Source of the DNA: Blastocatellia bacterium
Lineage (GTDB): Bacteria > Acidobacteriota > Blastocatellia > UBA7656
Length of the DNA: 64,000 bases
NCBI GenBank assembly: GCA_035275065.1
Contig: DATENM010000046.1
Location: 1-64,000, forward strand
Direction of reading: 5' to 3'
Notes under the pieces: model-generated
What the model saw: only the letters and a program-made list of their open reading frames with translations
Told to the model about the DNA's origin: nothing
Databases searched by the model: none
Translations under genes and position numbers: made by a program
Shown here: piece by piece, positions 56,082 to 64,000 of the stretch
How the letters are laid out: the number at the start of each line of letters is the position of its first letter
Position numbering within the stretch: position 1 is the stretch's first letter

Positions 56082-58136
56082 TCACTTCCTTAACACTCTA
56101 TACTCGAACGCCTTCAGCGTCACGGTCGCGGGCGACGCTCGGTCTGCAAGCAGGTCGTAATATCCCGCGCCGATGTTCAGCGTCACCGGCTCGCTCGCAT
56201 GATTCAGGATGAAGGTGTAGCTCACGCCGTCTTTCGTGCGGCGTGTGACTTCGACCTCTTTCGGTAAGCCGGTGAACAGAGGCCGCAAGTTCTGCTCGGC
56301 AGCGTAACGCTTCAGCAGGTAACGCGCCGCGTCGGTGTTGAAGAACGAGCCGTAATAAACCGCCTTGCCGCGACCGACGCGCTTTTCGGTCGCCGCCACC
56401 CGGCCTTTCAGGTAATCGCGATTCCAGGTGGCAATCACCTGCGCGCTCTTCGGTTGCAGTACGTCGGCAAAGACGTTGACCGGCACCATTGCGCCGTCTT
56501 CAAAGCTCAAATCGTTCTTGCCGCGTGACGGCGGCTGGTAACAGTTGAACTCGTCGCGCTCGACGCCGAACAGATCGTCGAGCAGGATCGGCACGATACG
56601 TTCGGTCATCGCGTTGTCGCGGTCTTTGACGGCGCTGTGCGCCGACATCACAAAGGTGCCGCCCTGTTCGACAAAGCGTTTGATCTTTGCGGCTAGCGCG
56701 TCGTCCATCAACACCAGTTGCGGGCCGAAGATGATTTTGTATTTGCTGAAGTCCGCCGCCGGCGGGATGAAATCGATGTTGTACTTCATCTCTGACGCCG
56801 CTTGAAAGAAGCAGCCGACCGACGCCGCAACGTTCACTTCGTGGGTGAAGTACTGATGGTCGAAGACCCACTCGGCCTCGAAATCTTTGATGACCGCGAT
56901 GTCGGAAACGATCTGCGAGCCGAGAATCGCTTTGCCAACTTTGTTGATCTCTGCGCCTTCTTTCTTGAACTCCTGGTAGCGGGCGCGCGGGATGTTATCG
57001 TGCTCCAGCACGCCCGACCAGTACTCTTCAGCGCCGCGCCGGGCGGTGCGCCAGCGGAAGTGCAACATGCCGTCCGCGCCATGAGCGATGGCTTGCCACG
57101 CCCAGAGGTTCATCTCGCCCGGTCGCGGGCTGCGCAGCAAGTAAGTCTGCCCGCCCGGCCCCGTCTGCTGCTCCATGATCATCCAGCGGCCATTGAAGCC
57201 GCGCGTCGCCGTGTAGCTCGCGCCGTTGCCATACTGCGGCACATCGGAAAAGGTCGGGTAGCTGTCATACGAATAGAGGTCGAGGTCGCGGGCGAACTGA
57301 TAATAATCGATCCCCTTGAAGACGCCGTTGGTGGTGATGAACGCCTGGGGCAGCTGGCGGCGGATGAGCGCGACTTGCAGCGACTTGTACGAGTCCGCCG
57401 AATCCGAGCCGAAGCGCTTGAAGTCGAGCATCAGGCCGGGGTTGTGAAACGACATGGTCTGGCGCGGCAGCTTGATCTGCTGCCAGTCGGTATACCACTG
57501 GCTCCAGACGCGCGTGCCCCAGCGCTCATTGAGCGCATTGAGCGTGCCGTACTTCTGCTTCAGCCATGCGCGAAAGGCGACGGCGCATGGCTCGCTATAG
57601 CATTCGTGGTTTTCGCAGTTGAGCTCGTTATCGATCTGCCAGCCGATAATGTTGGGGTTGTCTTTGAAATGCTGGACCATCGCTTCGACGATGCGGCGCG
57701 TGTAGTCGCGATAGACCGCGCTGTTGTAGCAGATGTGGCGGCGCGATTGATCGTCGGCGGGCCGCCCGTCGGCGTTGACGTGCAGGACTTCGGGGTACTC
57801 CGCGGTCAGCCATTTCGGCGGCGTTGCCGTCGGCGTGCCGATGATCGTCTTGATGCCGTGACGGGCCAGCACGGCGATGGCTTTGTCGAACAGTGAAAAG
57901 TCATAGGTGCCTTTCCGAGGTTCCATGACGGCCCAGGCGAACTCGGCCATGCGCACGACGTTGACGCCGCATTCCTGCATGCGCGTGGCGTCCTGCTCCC
58001 AATAACTTTCGGGCCAGTGCTCCGGGTAGTAGGCGGCGCCGAAGAGAAACGTCTGATAGCGCTCGGCGGCGCGCACCGGCGGAACGATGAGCGCAGCCAG
58101 CAGAACGATGATGACCAAAGCGAGTGTCCTTTTCAT
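56082..58136 (-). CDS. exported GH42 beta-galactosidase
   Basis: 684 residues. The signal peptide (LALVIIVLLAALIVPPVRAA) makes it periplasmic or secreted, unusual because most GH42 enzymes are cytoplasmic. The catalytic barrel begins GAAYYPEHWPESYWEQDATR, with NVVRMAEFAWAVMEP and GTPTATPPKWL. The acid/base Glu is in IGWQIDNELNCE (near residue 170). The trimerisation domain (about 400-600) and a small C-terminal beta domain follow. It releases galactose from beta-galactosides. It is divergent from the sugar ABC importer, sharing the gap 58137-58431. Length fits the family (about 650-700). Confidence 0.92.
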   Translation of the reverse strand: MKRTLALVIIVLLAALIVPPVRAAERYQTFLFGAAYYPEHWPESYWEQDATRMQECGVNVVRMAEFAWAVMEPRKGTYDFSLFDKAIAVLARHGIKTIIGTPTATPPKWLTAEYPEVLHVNADGRPADDQSRRHICYNSAVYRDYTRRIVEAMVQHFKDNPNIIGWQIDNELNCENHECYSEPCAVAFRAWLKQKYGTLNALNERWGTRVWSQWYTDWQQIKLPRQTMSFHNPGLMLDFKRFGSDSADSYKSLQVALIRRQLPQAFITTNGVFKGIDYYQFARDLDLYSYDSYPTFSDVPQYGNGASYTATRGFNGRWMIMEQQTGPGGQTYLLRSPRPGEMNLWAWQAIAHGADGMLHFRWRTARRGAEEYWSGVLEHDNIPRARYQEFKKEGAEINKVGKAILGSQIVSDIAVIKDFEAEWVFDHQYFTHEVNVAASVGCFFQAASEMKYNIDFIPPAADFSKYKIIFGPQLVLMDDALAAKIKRFVEQGGTFVMSAHSAVKDRDNAMTERIVPILLDDLFGVERDEFNCYQPPSRGKNDLSFEDGAMVPVNVFADVLQPKSAQVIATWNRDYLKGRVAATEKRVGRGKAVYYGSFFNTDAARYLLKRYAAEQNLRPLFTGLPKEVEVTRRTKDGVSYTFILNHASEPVTLNIGAGYYDLLADRASPATVTLKAFEYRVLRK

Positions 58137-58212
58137 AAGCCTCCCGTGTGATTCGGTCTACTCGGTATAAAAAACCAAGGCGACTAAAGTCAAGACGAAT
58201 TAAGACGAATCA

Positions 58213-58293
58213 AACACAGAGACACGGAGACACGGAGGCACAGAGTTCTCTCCGTGCTTCCTCCGTGCCTCCGCGCCTCTGTGTCTCTGTGTT
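58213..58293. repeat. octamer-built hairpin
   Basis: The left arm is tandem octamers ACACAGAG, ACACGGAG, ACACGGAG, GCACAGAG; the right arm is the matching complement series. It lies between the divergent GH42 and importer genes. Confidence 0.9.
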
Positions 58294-58349
58294 AAAGCAT
58301 CATCCGCTCGCCGCAGACCTGAATGGCCATCGTTTGCCGACCGCTTGAT

Positions 58350-58378
58350 TTGACAATCGGCGACGGATTCGCGATAAA
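58350..58378 (+). promoter_or_regulatory. sigma70-type promoter of the sugar importer operon
   Basis: Perfect TTGACA (58350-58355), 17-bp spacer, GATAAA (58373-58378), 53 bp before the first gene of the operon. Confidence 0.6.
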
Positions 58379-58431
58379 TTATCCCGCATCACGCATGAAA
58401 TCCGCAGTGATATCAAACCACGGGGGAAAGC

Positions 58432-59391
58432 ATGAAACTCGCCTCTTACACCAGACTGTTTGCCTGCCTGCTCGTCGCGCTCTTGCTGTTCGGCTGCTCG
58501 ACCGCCAGCAAAAAGAAGAAGCTCGCCTTTGTCACCAACAACGCGGCGAACTTCTGGACGATTGCCAAGCGCGGCTGCGAGAAGGCCGACCAGGAGCTAG
58601 AAGATGTAGACGTTGAATTCAAGATTCCCGGCGAAGGCACCGCCGCCGAGCAGAAGCGTATCATTGACGATCTGCTCGCCAAAGGCATAGACGGCATCGC
58701 CATCTCGCCGGTTGACCCGGCCAACCAGACGCAACTGCTCAACGACATCGCCAAGCAAGCGCTGGTCTTCACACAGGACAGCGACGCGCCGCAAAGCAAC
58801 CGCGCCTGCTATCTCGGCACAGACAACCATGCCGCCGGAGTGCAAGCCGGCCAACTGGTCAAAGAGGCGCTGCCCAACGGCGGCAAGATCATGGTCTTCG
58901 TCGGCAAGAGCGACGCGCAGAACGCCAAAGAGCGTTTCGCCGGCCTGAAAGAAGCGCTGCAAGGCTCGAAGGTCGAGATCATCGATCTGCGCACGGACGA
59001 GACAGACCTGGTGCGCGCCAGGGCCAACGTTGACGATACGTTGGTCAAGTATGCAGACATCGCCGGACTGGTCGGCCTCTGGGAATACAACGGCCCGGCC
59101 ATCTTTAACGCGGTCAAAAGCGCCGGCAAGCTCGGCCAGGTCAAAATCGTCTGCTTTGACGAAGCCGACGACACGCTCGCCGGCATCAAGTCGGGCGGCA
59201 TCTATGCCACGGTCGTCCAGCAGCCTTACGAGTTCGGCTATCAGTCAATCAAGCTGATGGCGGCAGTGCTGCACGGCGACAAGTCAGGGGTGCCCGCAAG
59301 CAAACAGGTCTTCATCCCGACCAAGGCCATCAAGCAGGCCGACGTCGACGCCTTCATCGAGCAGATCAACAAGCTGCGAGGTCGTTCCTGA
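58432..59391 (+). CDS. sugar ABC transporter substrate-binding lipoprotein
   Basis: 319 residues. A lipoprotein signal ends in the lipobox LLFGC (Cys22), so the protein is tethered in the periplasm. The periplasmic-binding-protein type 1 fold (ribose/galactose family) is clear from KLAFVTNNAANFWTIAKRGC, DGIAISPVDPANQTQLLNDI, and the FDEADDTLAGIKSGGIYATV hinge region. GGGGGAAAGC precedes the ATG. First gene of the importer operon. The bound sugar is not readable; galactose or a related monosaccharide is suggested by the GH42 and galT neighbours. Confidence 0.92.
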   Translation: MKLASYTRLFACLLVALLLFGCSTASKKKKLAFVTNNAANFWTIAKRGCEKADQELEDVDVEFKIPGEGTAAEQKRIIDDLLAKGIDGIAISPVDPANQTQLLNDIAKQALVFTQDSDAPQSNRACYLGTDNHAAGVQAGQLVKEALPNGGKIMVFVGKSDAQNAKERFAGLKEALQGSKVEIIDLRTDETDLVRARANVDDTLVKYADIAGLVGLWEYNGPAIFNAVKSAGKLGQVKIVCFDEADDTLAGIKSGGIYATVVQQPYEFGYQSIKLMAAVLHGDKSGVPASKQVFIPTKAIKQADVDAFIEQINKLRGRS

Positions 59392-59392
59392 G

Positions 59393-60925
59393 ATGGCAGA
59401 CGCAGTGCTGGAAATGCGCGGCGTCACCAAGCGCTTCCCCGGCGTCGTCGCGCTCAACGCCGTGGACCTGGATGTCTACGCGGCGGAAGTCGTCGCCCTG
59501 ATCGGCGAGAACGGCGCCGGCAAGTCAACGCTGATGAAGATCATCGGCGGCGTCTATCAGCCGGACGCAGGCCACCTGCGCATCAATGGTCAGCCGGTGG
59601 TGATCCATTCGGTGAGTGACGCCATTCGCTTAGGCATCGGCTTCATCCATCAAGAGCTGAACGTTCTGGATAACCTGGATGTCGCGAGCAACATCTTCAT
59701 GGGCCGCGAGCCGGTGCGCGGCGGGCCGCTGCGCTTGATTGATCGGCGGCGCATGGAGCGCGAGGCGCAAGTCTATATCGAGCGCCTGGGCCTCAACGTT
59801 ACGCCGCGGACGCCGCTCGACAAGCTGTCGATTGCGCAGAAGCAACTGGTCGAGATCGCCAAGGCGTTGTCGCAAAATGCCCGCATCCTGATCATGGACG
59901 AGCCGACGTCGAGCCTGACCTTGACCGAGACCGGGCGGCTGCTCGCCGTCGTCAAGGAGCTGCGCGCTCAGGGCGTCAGCATGATCTACATCTCGCACCG
60001 CCTCGGCGAGATCGAAGAGGTTGCCGACCGCGTCGTGGCGCTGCGCGATGGCCAGAACGCCGGACGGCTCGGGCGCGAAGAGATTCATCACGACCAGATG
60101 GTGCGGCTGATGGTCGGGCGCGAGCTGAATACGTTTTACGTCCATTCGGACGCCGAAAAACAGCCGGGCTATTTCGCCATCGACAACCTGCGGACGGCGC
60201 GTTACCCGGATTCGCCGGTGTCGCTTGAGGTGGCGAAGGGCGAAATCCTCGGCATGGCCGGGCTGGTCGGCGCGGGCCGCTCGGAAGTGGCGCAGGCCGT
60301 CTTTGGCACAGACCCGGCGGCGGGCGGCGCGCTGCGGCTCGACGGCAAGCCGCTCGTCATCCGCTCGGCTGAAGACGCCATCCGCCACGGCATCTACCTG
60401 ATCCCCGAAGACCGCCGCAATTCGGGATTGGTGATCGACATGACGATTCGCGAAAACATCACCATGCCGGCGCTGGCGCGTTACGCCTCGGGCGGGCTGA
60501 TTCAGCGCGACCGCGAGCGCGACCGGGCGGCAGAGATGAGTAAGCGGCTGAATGTCAAAGCGCCGAGCGTCGAAGAGCGCGTCGGCAACCTGAGCGGCGG
60601 CAATCAACAGAAAGTCGTGCTGGCGAAATGGCTGTCGCTGCAACCGCGCGTGCTGATCTTTGACGAGCCGACACGCGGCATCGATGTCGGCGCGAAAGCC
60701 GAGATTTATGCGCTGATGCGTCAGCTAGCGCGCGAAGGCGTCGCCATCATCATGATCAGCAGCGACATGGAAGAGGTGCTCGGCGTCAGCGACCGCGTCG
60801 CCGTCATGCACGAGGGCCGCCTGACCGGCATCCTCGAACGCGAGGCGTGCAGCGAAGAAGCCATCATGCGCCTGGCCGTCGGCAAGACCGGCTCTGCGGG
60901 TGAACATCAACTGAGTTCGCTTTGA
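59393..60925 (+). CDS. sugar ABC transporter ATP-binding protein (RbsA/MglA type)
   Basis: 510 residues with two fused ATPase domains. Domain 1: GENGAGKSTLMKIIGG (Walker A near 39-46), LSIAQKQLVEIAKALS (signature), LIMDEPTSSLT (Walker B). Domain 2: GLVGAGRSEVAQAVFG (degenerate Walker A), LSGGNQQKVVLAKWL (signature), LIFDEPTRGIDVG. This is the CUT2 monosaccharide-transporter layout. It starts 1 nt after the binding-protein stop, so expression is coupled. It powers sugar uptake with the permease encoded next. Confidence 0.94.
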   Translation: MADAVLEMRGVTKRFPGVVALNAVDLDVYAAEVVALIGENGAGKSTLMKIIGGVYQPDAGHLRINGQPVVIHSVSDAIRLGIGFIHQELNVLDNLDVASNIFMGREPVRGGPLRLIDRRRMEREAQVYIERLGLNVTPRTPLDKLSIAQKQLVEIAKALSQNARILIMDEPTSSLTLTETGRLLAVVKELRAQGVSMIYISHRLGEIEEVADRVVALRDGQNAGRLGREEIHHDQMVRLMVGRELNTFYVHSDAEKQPGYFAIDNLRTARYPDSPVSLEVAKGEILGMAGLVGAGRSEVAQAVFGTDPAAGGALRLDGKPLVIRSAEDAIRHGIYLIPEDRRNSGLVIDMTIRENITMPALARYASGGLIQRDRERDRAAEMSKRLNVKAPSVEERVGNLSGGNQQKVVLAKWLSLQPRVLIFDEPTRGIDVGAKAEIYALMRQLAREGVAIIMISSDMEEVLGVSDRVAVMHEGRLTGILEREACSEEAIMRLAVGKTGSAGEHQLSSL

Positions 60926-60930
60926 GTTTG

Positions 60931-60992
60931 ACCGCAGAGGGCGCAGAGGGTCGCGGAGAATATCCTCTGCGTTCCTCCGCGCCCTCTGCGGT
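60931..60992. repeat. nonamer-built hairpin inside the importer operon
   Basis: Left arm CCGCAGAGG GCGCAGAGG GTCGCGGAG; right arm the complementary series (60964-60992). It separates the ATPase and permease genes (92-bp gap) and is presumably transcribed. Confidence 0.85.
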
Positions 60993-61017
60993 GAACGAAT
61001 ACTGAATAAGAATCGCG

Positions 61018-61980
61018 ATGAAAAAAGAGCTTGGCATCTTCATCCTGCTAATCATCCTGTGCGTCGTCGTGGCGGCCATCAACCCGCGCTTTCTGGGCGG
61101 CGCTAACCTGCAAAACATGGCGCGGCTGGTCGGCATCTATGGCATCTTCAGCATCGGCATCGGCATGGTGATTATCACCGGCGGCATCGATCTGTCGGTG
61201 GGCTCGGTCTTTGCGCTGTTAGGCGTCCTGCTCTCGCAGATGTTGATGGAATGGCACTGGCCGTCGGCGCTGGCCGTGCTGGCCGTGATCCTGCTTGCGA
61301 TGTTGCTCGGCGCGCTGCACGGGTTCTTGATTACCAAAATCAACATCCAGCCCTTCATCGTGACGCTGTGCGGGCTGTTGTTTTATCGCGGCGCGGCGCG
61401 CTTTATCGCTCACGACGAAACCAAGGGCTTTGGCGGCGAGGAGAGCGGATTCGAGACCTTGCGCACGCTGGCGTCGGGCAGTCTCTTCGGCATCCCGATG
61501 CCGTTCATCTTGCTGCTCATCATCAGCGCCATTATGTGGGTGATCCTGCACCGCTCGATCTATGGCCGCTATTTGTATGCGGTCGGGCGCAACGAAGAAG
61601 CGGCGCGCTATTCGGGCATCAACTCGCGGCGGGTGATCGCCAGCGCCTACATTTTGTCGGGCGGGCTTGCGGGGGTGTCGGGCGTGCTGATTGCGTTTTA
61701 TACGAACTCGGTGTCGCCGTCGTCGCACGGCAATTTTTATGAGCTGTATGGCATCGCGGCGGCAGTGCTGGGCGGTTGCAGCTTGCGCGGCGGCGAAGGC
61801 TCGATCATCGGCATCTTGATCGGCGCGACCTTGTTACAAGTCTTGCAAAACCTGGTGAACCTGCTCGGCATCCCCAGCTCGTTGAACTTTGCGGTGATGG
61901 GCGCAGTGATCCTGCTGGGCGTCGTCGCCGATCAAATCCTCAAGCGCCGCGCCGCCCGCAGCCGCGCCGTGCGCGCTTGA
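61018..61980 (+). CDS. sugar ABC transporter permease (RbsC type)
   Basis: 320 residues with about eight to ten membrane helices. The CUT2 permease signatures are visible: MVIITGGIDLSVGSVFALLG near 45-65, and the ATPase-contact loop GRYLYAVGRNEEAARYSGIN near 185. The C-terminal motif GAVILLGVVADQILKRR is typical. Inner membrane. It forms the translocation pore with the preceding ATPase. A repeat hairpin in the gap before it could lower its expression relative to the binding protein. Confidence 0.94.
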   Translation: MKKELGIFILLIILCVVVAAINPRFLGGANLQNMARLVGIYGIFSIGIGMVIITGGIDLSVGSVFALLGVLLSQMLMEWHWPSALAVLAVILLAMLLGALHGFLITKINIQPFIVTLCGLLFYRGAARFIAHDETKGFGGEESGFETLRTLASGSLFGIPMPFILLLIISAIMWVILHRSIYGRYLYAVGRNEEAARYSGINSRRVIASAYILSGGLAGVSGVLIAFYTNSVSPSSHGNFYELYGIAAAVLGGCSLRGGEGSIIGILIGATLLQVLQNLVNLLGIPSSLNFAVMGAVILLGVVADQILKRRAARSRAVRA

Positions 61981-61990
61981 GCCGTGGCGA

Positions 61991-62485
61991 TCATTTGTCG
62001 ACGTCGCGGACGCCGTTTTTGGCGATGTATTCGACGATCTCTCTGGCCAGCCGCTCGCGCTCGGGCGGCTTCAGCCCGCGCACAAAGTTCCAGTGTGTCC
62101 AGGGCCGATAGCCGGCGATGTCATCCCAGCGCTTCGCCAGGTAAACATTCAGCGCCTGCTTGATCGTCTCTTCCGAGGCGTCTTTCGGAGTGAGCTTCAG
62201 CTTCAAGTCCATCGTCACCCGCTGCCAGACGTCGCAGATCAACACATCGGTCAATGTTGGCGGCAGCGGCTCGTGAAACTTAATGCGGTAGTCATAGGTT
62301 TCGCGGTCGAGGAAGCCGGAGGCGCGATAAGGCGGCGCTTTGTACTTCTCGATCAGCGGTAACACCTGAGCGGGGGCTGGGGATTGCGCAAACGCCGCAG
62401 ATTGCCCCCAGGAGATGCCAACGCATACGCACAGGGCGCAAGCTATCCATCCAAGTCGTTGCATAGATCGACTGATGTTTATCAT
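61991..62485 (-). CDS. exported hypothetical protein
   Basis: 164 residues with a signal peptide (LGWIACALCVCVGISWGQ, cut near AFAQ). The mature part has a YDYRIKFHEPLPPTLTDVLI segment and a helical C-terminus (PWTHWNFVRGLKPPERERLA). No family is recognised and no ribosome site is obvious. It ends 10 bp from the convergent permease gene. Probably periplasmic. Confidence 0.65.
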   Translation of the reverse strand: MINISRSMQRLGWIACALCVCVGISWGQSAAFAQSPAPAQVLPLIEKYKAPPYRASGFLDRETYDYRIKFHEPLPPTLTDVLICDVWQRVTMDLKLKLTPKDASEETIKQALNVYLAKRWDDIAGYRPWTHWNFVRGLKPPERERLAREIVEYIAKNGVRDVDK

Positions 62486-62595
62486 AACCGGCGCGCGAAC
62501 CCAAGCTCATCGCCGCCGACCGCACAATGCTGAGCGGCGCGCCGCACCAGGGTTCGTGTTGCGCGCCGCTCTGCCGGTCGGCCCATTTGGTCGGG

Positions 62596-63627
62596 TCATG
62601 GGGTGACCGTCAGCTTCACGGCATTGGATGAGCCAGCCGGCTCAGGATTGTTGACGATCAGGTCGAAGGAGCCGGGGTTAGGGATGTCGGTGTCTTTAAG
62701 ATGCGCGACCAGCACCGTTGAGCTGGTGAAGGTCGCATCCACCTTTTTGCCGCCTAAGTTGACGGTGGAGGACTCGACGAAGCTGGTGCCGGTGATGGTG
62801 ACGTCGGCATCAGCCGTTTTGCTTTTGACCGTCGGCGGGGTGATCGAGGTGATTGCGGGCTTGCGATTGCCAGCCGTCGCGGCATCGCCGCCCTTCAGTT
62901 TGTCGCTGCGCGGGTCATCCGTCTTAAAGAGGTTGCAAAACACTTCGTTCAGCTTCAGGGCGGCTTGATCCGAGAATAACCCTGCAAGGCCGGCCATAGC
63001 CGCTACGCCGTAGACGCTAATCTGATCGCTGGACACTTGCCCGGTCAGCATCCCGCCGCGCAGCACGAAGTAAAAAATCGCCGCCAGCGCCATGCCCGAG
63101 AAGGGCCGGAGAAAGTACCACCAGAACCACGAGATGTAGATGCGCTGGCTGCCGACGAAGGCAGTATAGGATTTGGCGGCATGGAAGAAACTGCCCAGCG
63201 CCCCGGCCACCATAACGATGCCGAGCAGCCGCACTTCGTCTTGCATGTAGGTGTGGTACTGCCCCCAGAAGAGAAATATCTCGTGGTTCTCATCCCGCTT
63301 GACCCAGAGCTTCAACAGCAGGTAGGCGAGGAGGATGAACACGATCAGCAGGTATAAGCCGAGGAGGTAGGTTTGCCACCACTGCGGGGATTTGGGGCAA
63401 GGCGGGTCCGGGCAGGCGGGCTTGGGGGGAGGCGTAATCGCGAGTTCTATCTTCGCATCCGCCGGGGCTTCGGCGGTGACCTTCTCCGTCGCAGAGGGAG
63501 GCTGGCCAGCCGTCGCGGTCGTGTCCGTCTGTGCTTCCGGTGGGGCGACATCCTTCTTGCTTTCCTCACTGGGAGGCAGTGTGACGGTCGCGTTATTGTT
63601 GTCCTTGTCAGGTGGTTTATCACTCAT
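62596..63627 (-). CDS. membrane protein with C-terminal IPT/TIG domain
   Basis: 343 residues, GAGG 7 nt before the ATG. The N-terminal 75 residues are a Pro/Thr/Glu-rich disordered tail with a CPDPPCP Cys pair. Four membrane helices follow (WWQTYLLGLYLLIVFILLAY; LLGIVMVAGALGSFFHAAKS; a helix at FWWYFLRPFSGMALAAIFYF; VYGVAAMAGLAGLF). The last ~85 residues form an Ig-like IPT/TIG domain (ITSITPPTVKSKTADADVTI ... FDLIVNNPEPAGSSNAVKLT). No enzymatic motif. It may be a surface or envelope structural protein; unknown function. Confidence 0.75.
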   Translation of the reverse strand: MSDKPPDKDNNNATVTLPPSEESKKDVAPPEAQTDTTATAGQPPSATEKVTAEAPADAKIELAITPPPKPACPDPPCPKSPQWWQTYLLGLYLLIVFILLAYLLLKLWVKRDENHEIFLFWGQYHTYMQDEVRLLGIVMVAGALGSFFHAAKSYTAFVGSQRIYISWFWWYFLRPFSGMALAAIFYFVLRGGMLTGQVSSDQISVYGVAAMAGLAGLFSDQAALKLNEVFCNLFKTDDPRSDKLKGGDAATAGNRKPAITSITPPTVKSKTADADVTITGTSFVESSTVNLGGKKVDATFTSSTVLVAHLKDTDIPNPGSFDLIVNNPEPAGSSNAVKLTVTP

Positions 63628-64000
63628 CGTTCTACCTCGCTAAGCCAAGATTTAATGTGCTCAGGCCTCTGTCCAGATGAAAGCCCTGTTTCCGCCTAAG
63701 GCACGCCAGGCCGGATTTGCTCTATCGTCAGTTTTTTATAACGCCGGGTGACGTTATAATGCGCCAAACCCTTCGGCGGCGGGATCAACAGAAATTGGTC
63801 TTAGTTATAAAAACTGCACAATACCGTGAGGGTTACGACAAACGCCGCACGGATCATGTACCGGACGGATTGATTGTCAATGCGAGTCGCGCGACCGTAC
63901 GCCCTCCGAATGTGTTCCACACCCGGCGAAGCTGGACACTCAACCGCCAGCTTACACTCTATTAGTGTATGTACTTTCGCGGATAAACATTTCAAAGCAG
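63628..64000. other. window end, no convincing gene
   Basis: 373 bp upstream of the IPT/TIG gene. A short inverted repeat TATAACG/CGTTATA (63737-63743 and 63752-63758) may lie in a promoter. An open frame at 63717-63965 (82 codons) has no ribosome site and no recognisable sequence. Confidence 0.35.

Overview
The window looks like a piece of a GC-rich, Gram-negative chromosome, most probably an Acidobacteriota (Blastocatellia-like) genome. This is an inference from gene content: a cobalamin-dependent ribonucleotide reductase, a serine/threonine kinase fused to a formylglycine-generating-enzyme-like domain, MacB-type permeases, a GAF/HD-GYP/GGDEF protein, DUF169, a 51-residue DUF6800-like protein, and many intergenic hairpins built from short tandem repeats. 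No rRNA or CRISPR array was found.

Region 1 (1-18.4 kb) is an AT-richer accessory island. It opens with a TPR-like protein that runs off the left edge and overlaps, head to head, a small exported cysteine-motif peptide. Next come leftward defence-type genes: a two-HKD phospholipase-D-like protein (PLD), translationally coupled to a 553-residue protein of unknown function, and an HNH nuclease fused to an SF2 helicase. A small XRE regulator and a second SF2 helicase face the other way. A tandem pair of roughly 800-residue tyrosine recombinases follows, the upstream one frameshifted and apparently without its nucleophile tyrosine, then a perfect 58-bp palindrome. The island ends with a helix-turn-helix/excisionase-like gene and a conventional integrase 29 bp from the 3' end of a tRNA-Met gene. 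That junction is the likely right boundary; the left boundary was not seen.

Region 2 (18.5-48.6 kb) is mostly GC-rich core sequence: a MacA-like adaptor with two MacB-like permeases but no adjacent ATPase, an amidohydrolase, the kinase/FGE fusion, nrdJ with twin candidate NrdR boxes, a sensor kinase, DUF169, gamma-glutamyltransferase, a Rieske membrane protein, an L,D-transpeptidase, a large secreted subtilase, a cyclic-di-GMP signalling protein, a lytic transglycosylase and a D-aminoacylase-like protein lacking the usual HxH metal ligands. One AT-rich orphan membrane-protein gene (30.2-31.5 kb) stands out.

Region 3 (48.6-62 kb) looks like a galactoside/sugar utilisation locus: an exported GH42 beta-galactosidase, a ribose/galactose-type ABC importer, GalT, an inositol-monophosphatase-like protein, an L-arabinokinase/galactokinase-like GHMP kinase and a class II aldolase. 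It contains or adjoins two AT-richer defence islets: a DarTG toxin-antitoxin pair and a tandem pair of stand-alone TIR-domain genes behind an inverted repeat. Two hypothetical membrane or exported proteins close the window.

The core part carries intergenic hairpins whose arms are tandem 7-, 8- or 9-mers, and one 25-bp hairpin present twice with a compensatory base-pair change. I saw neither class in the island.
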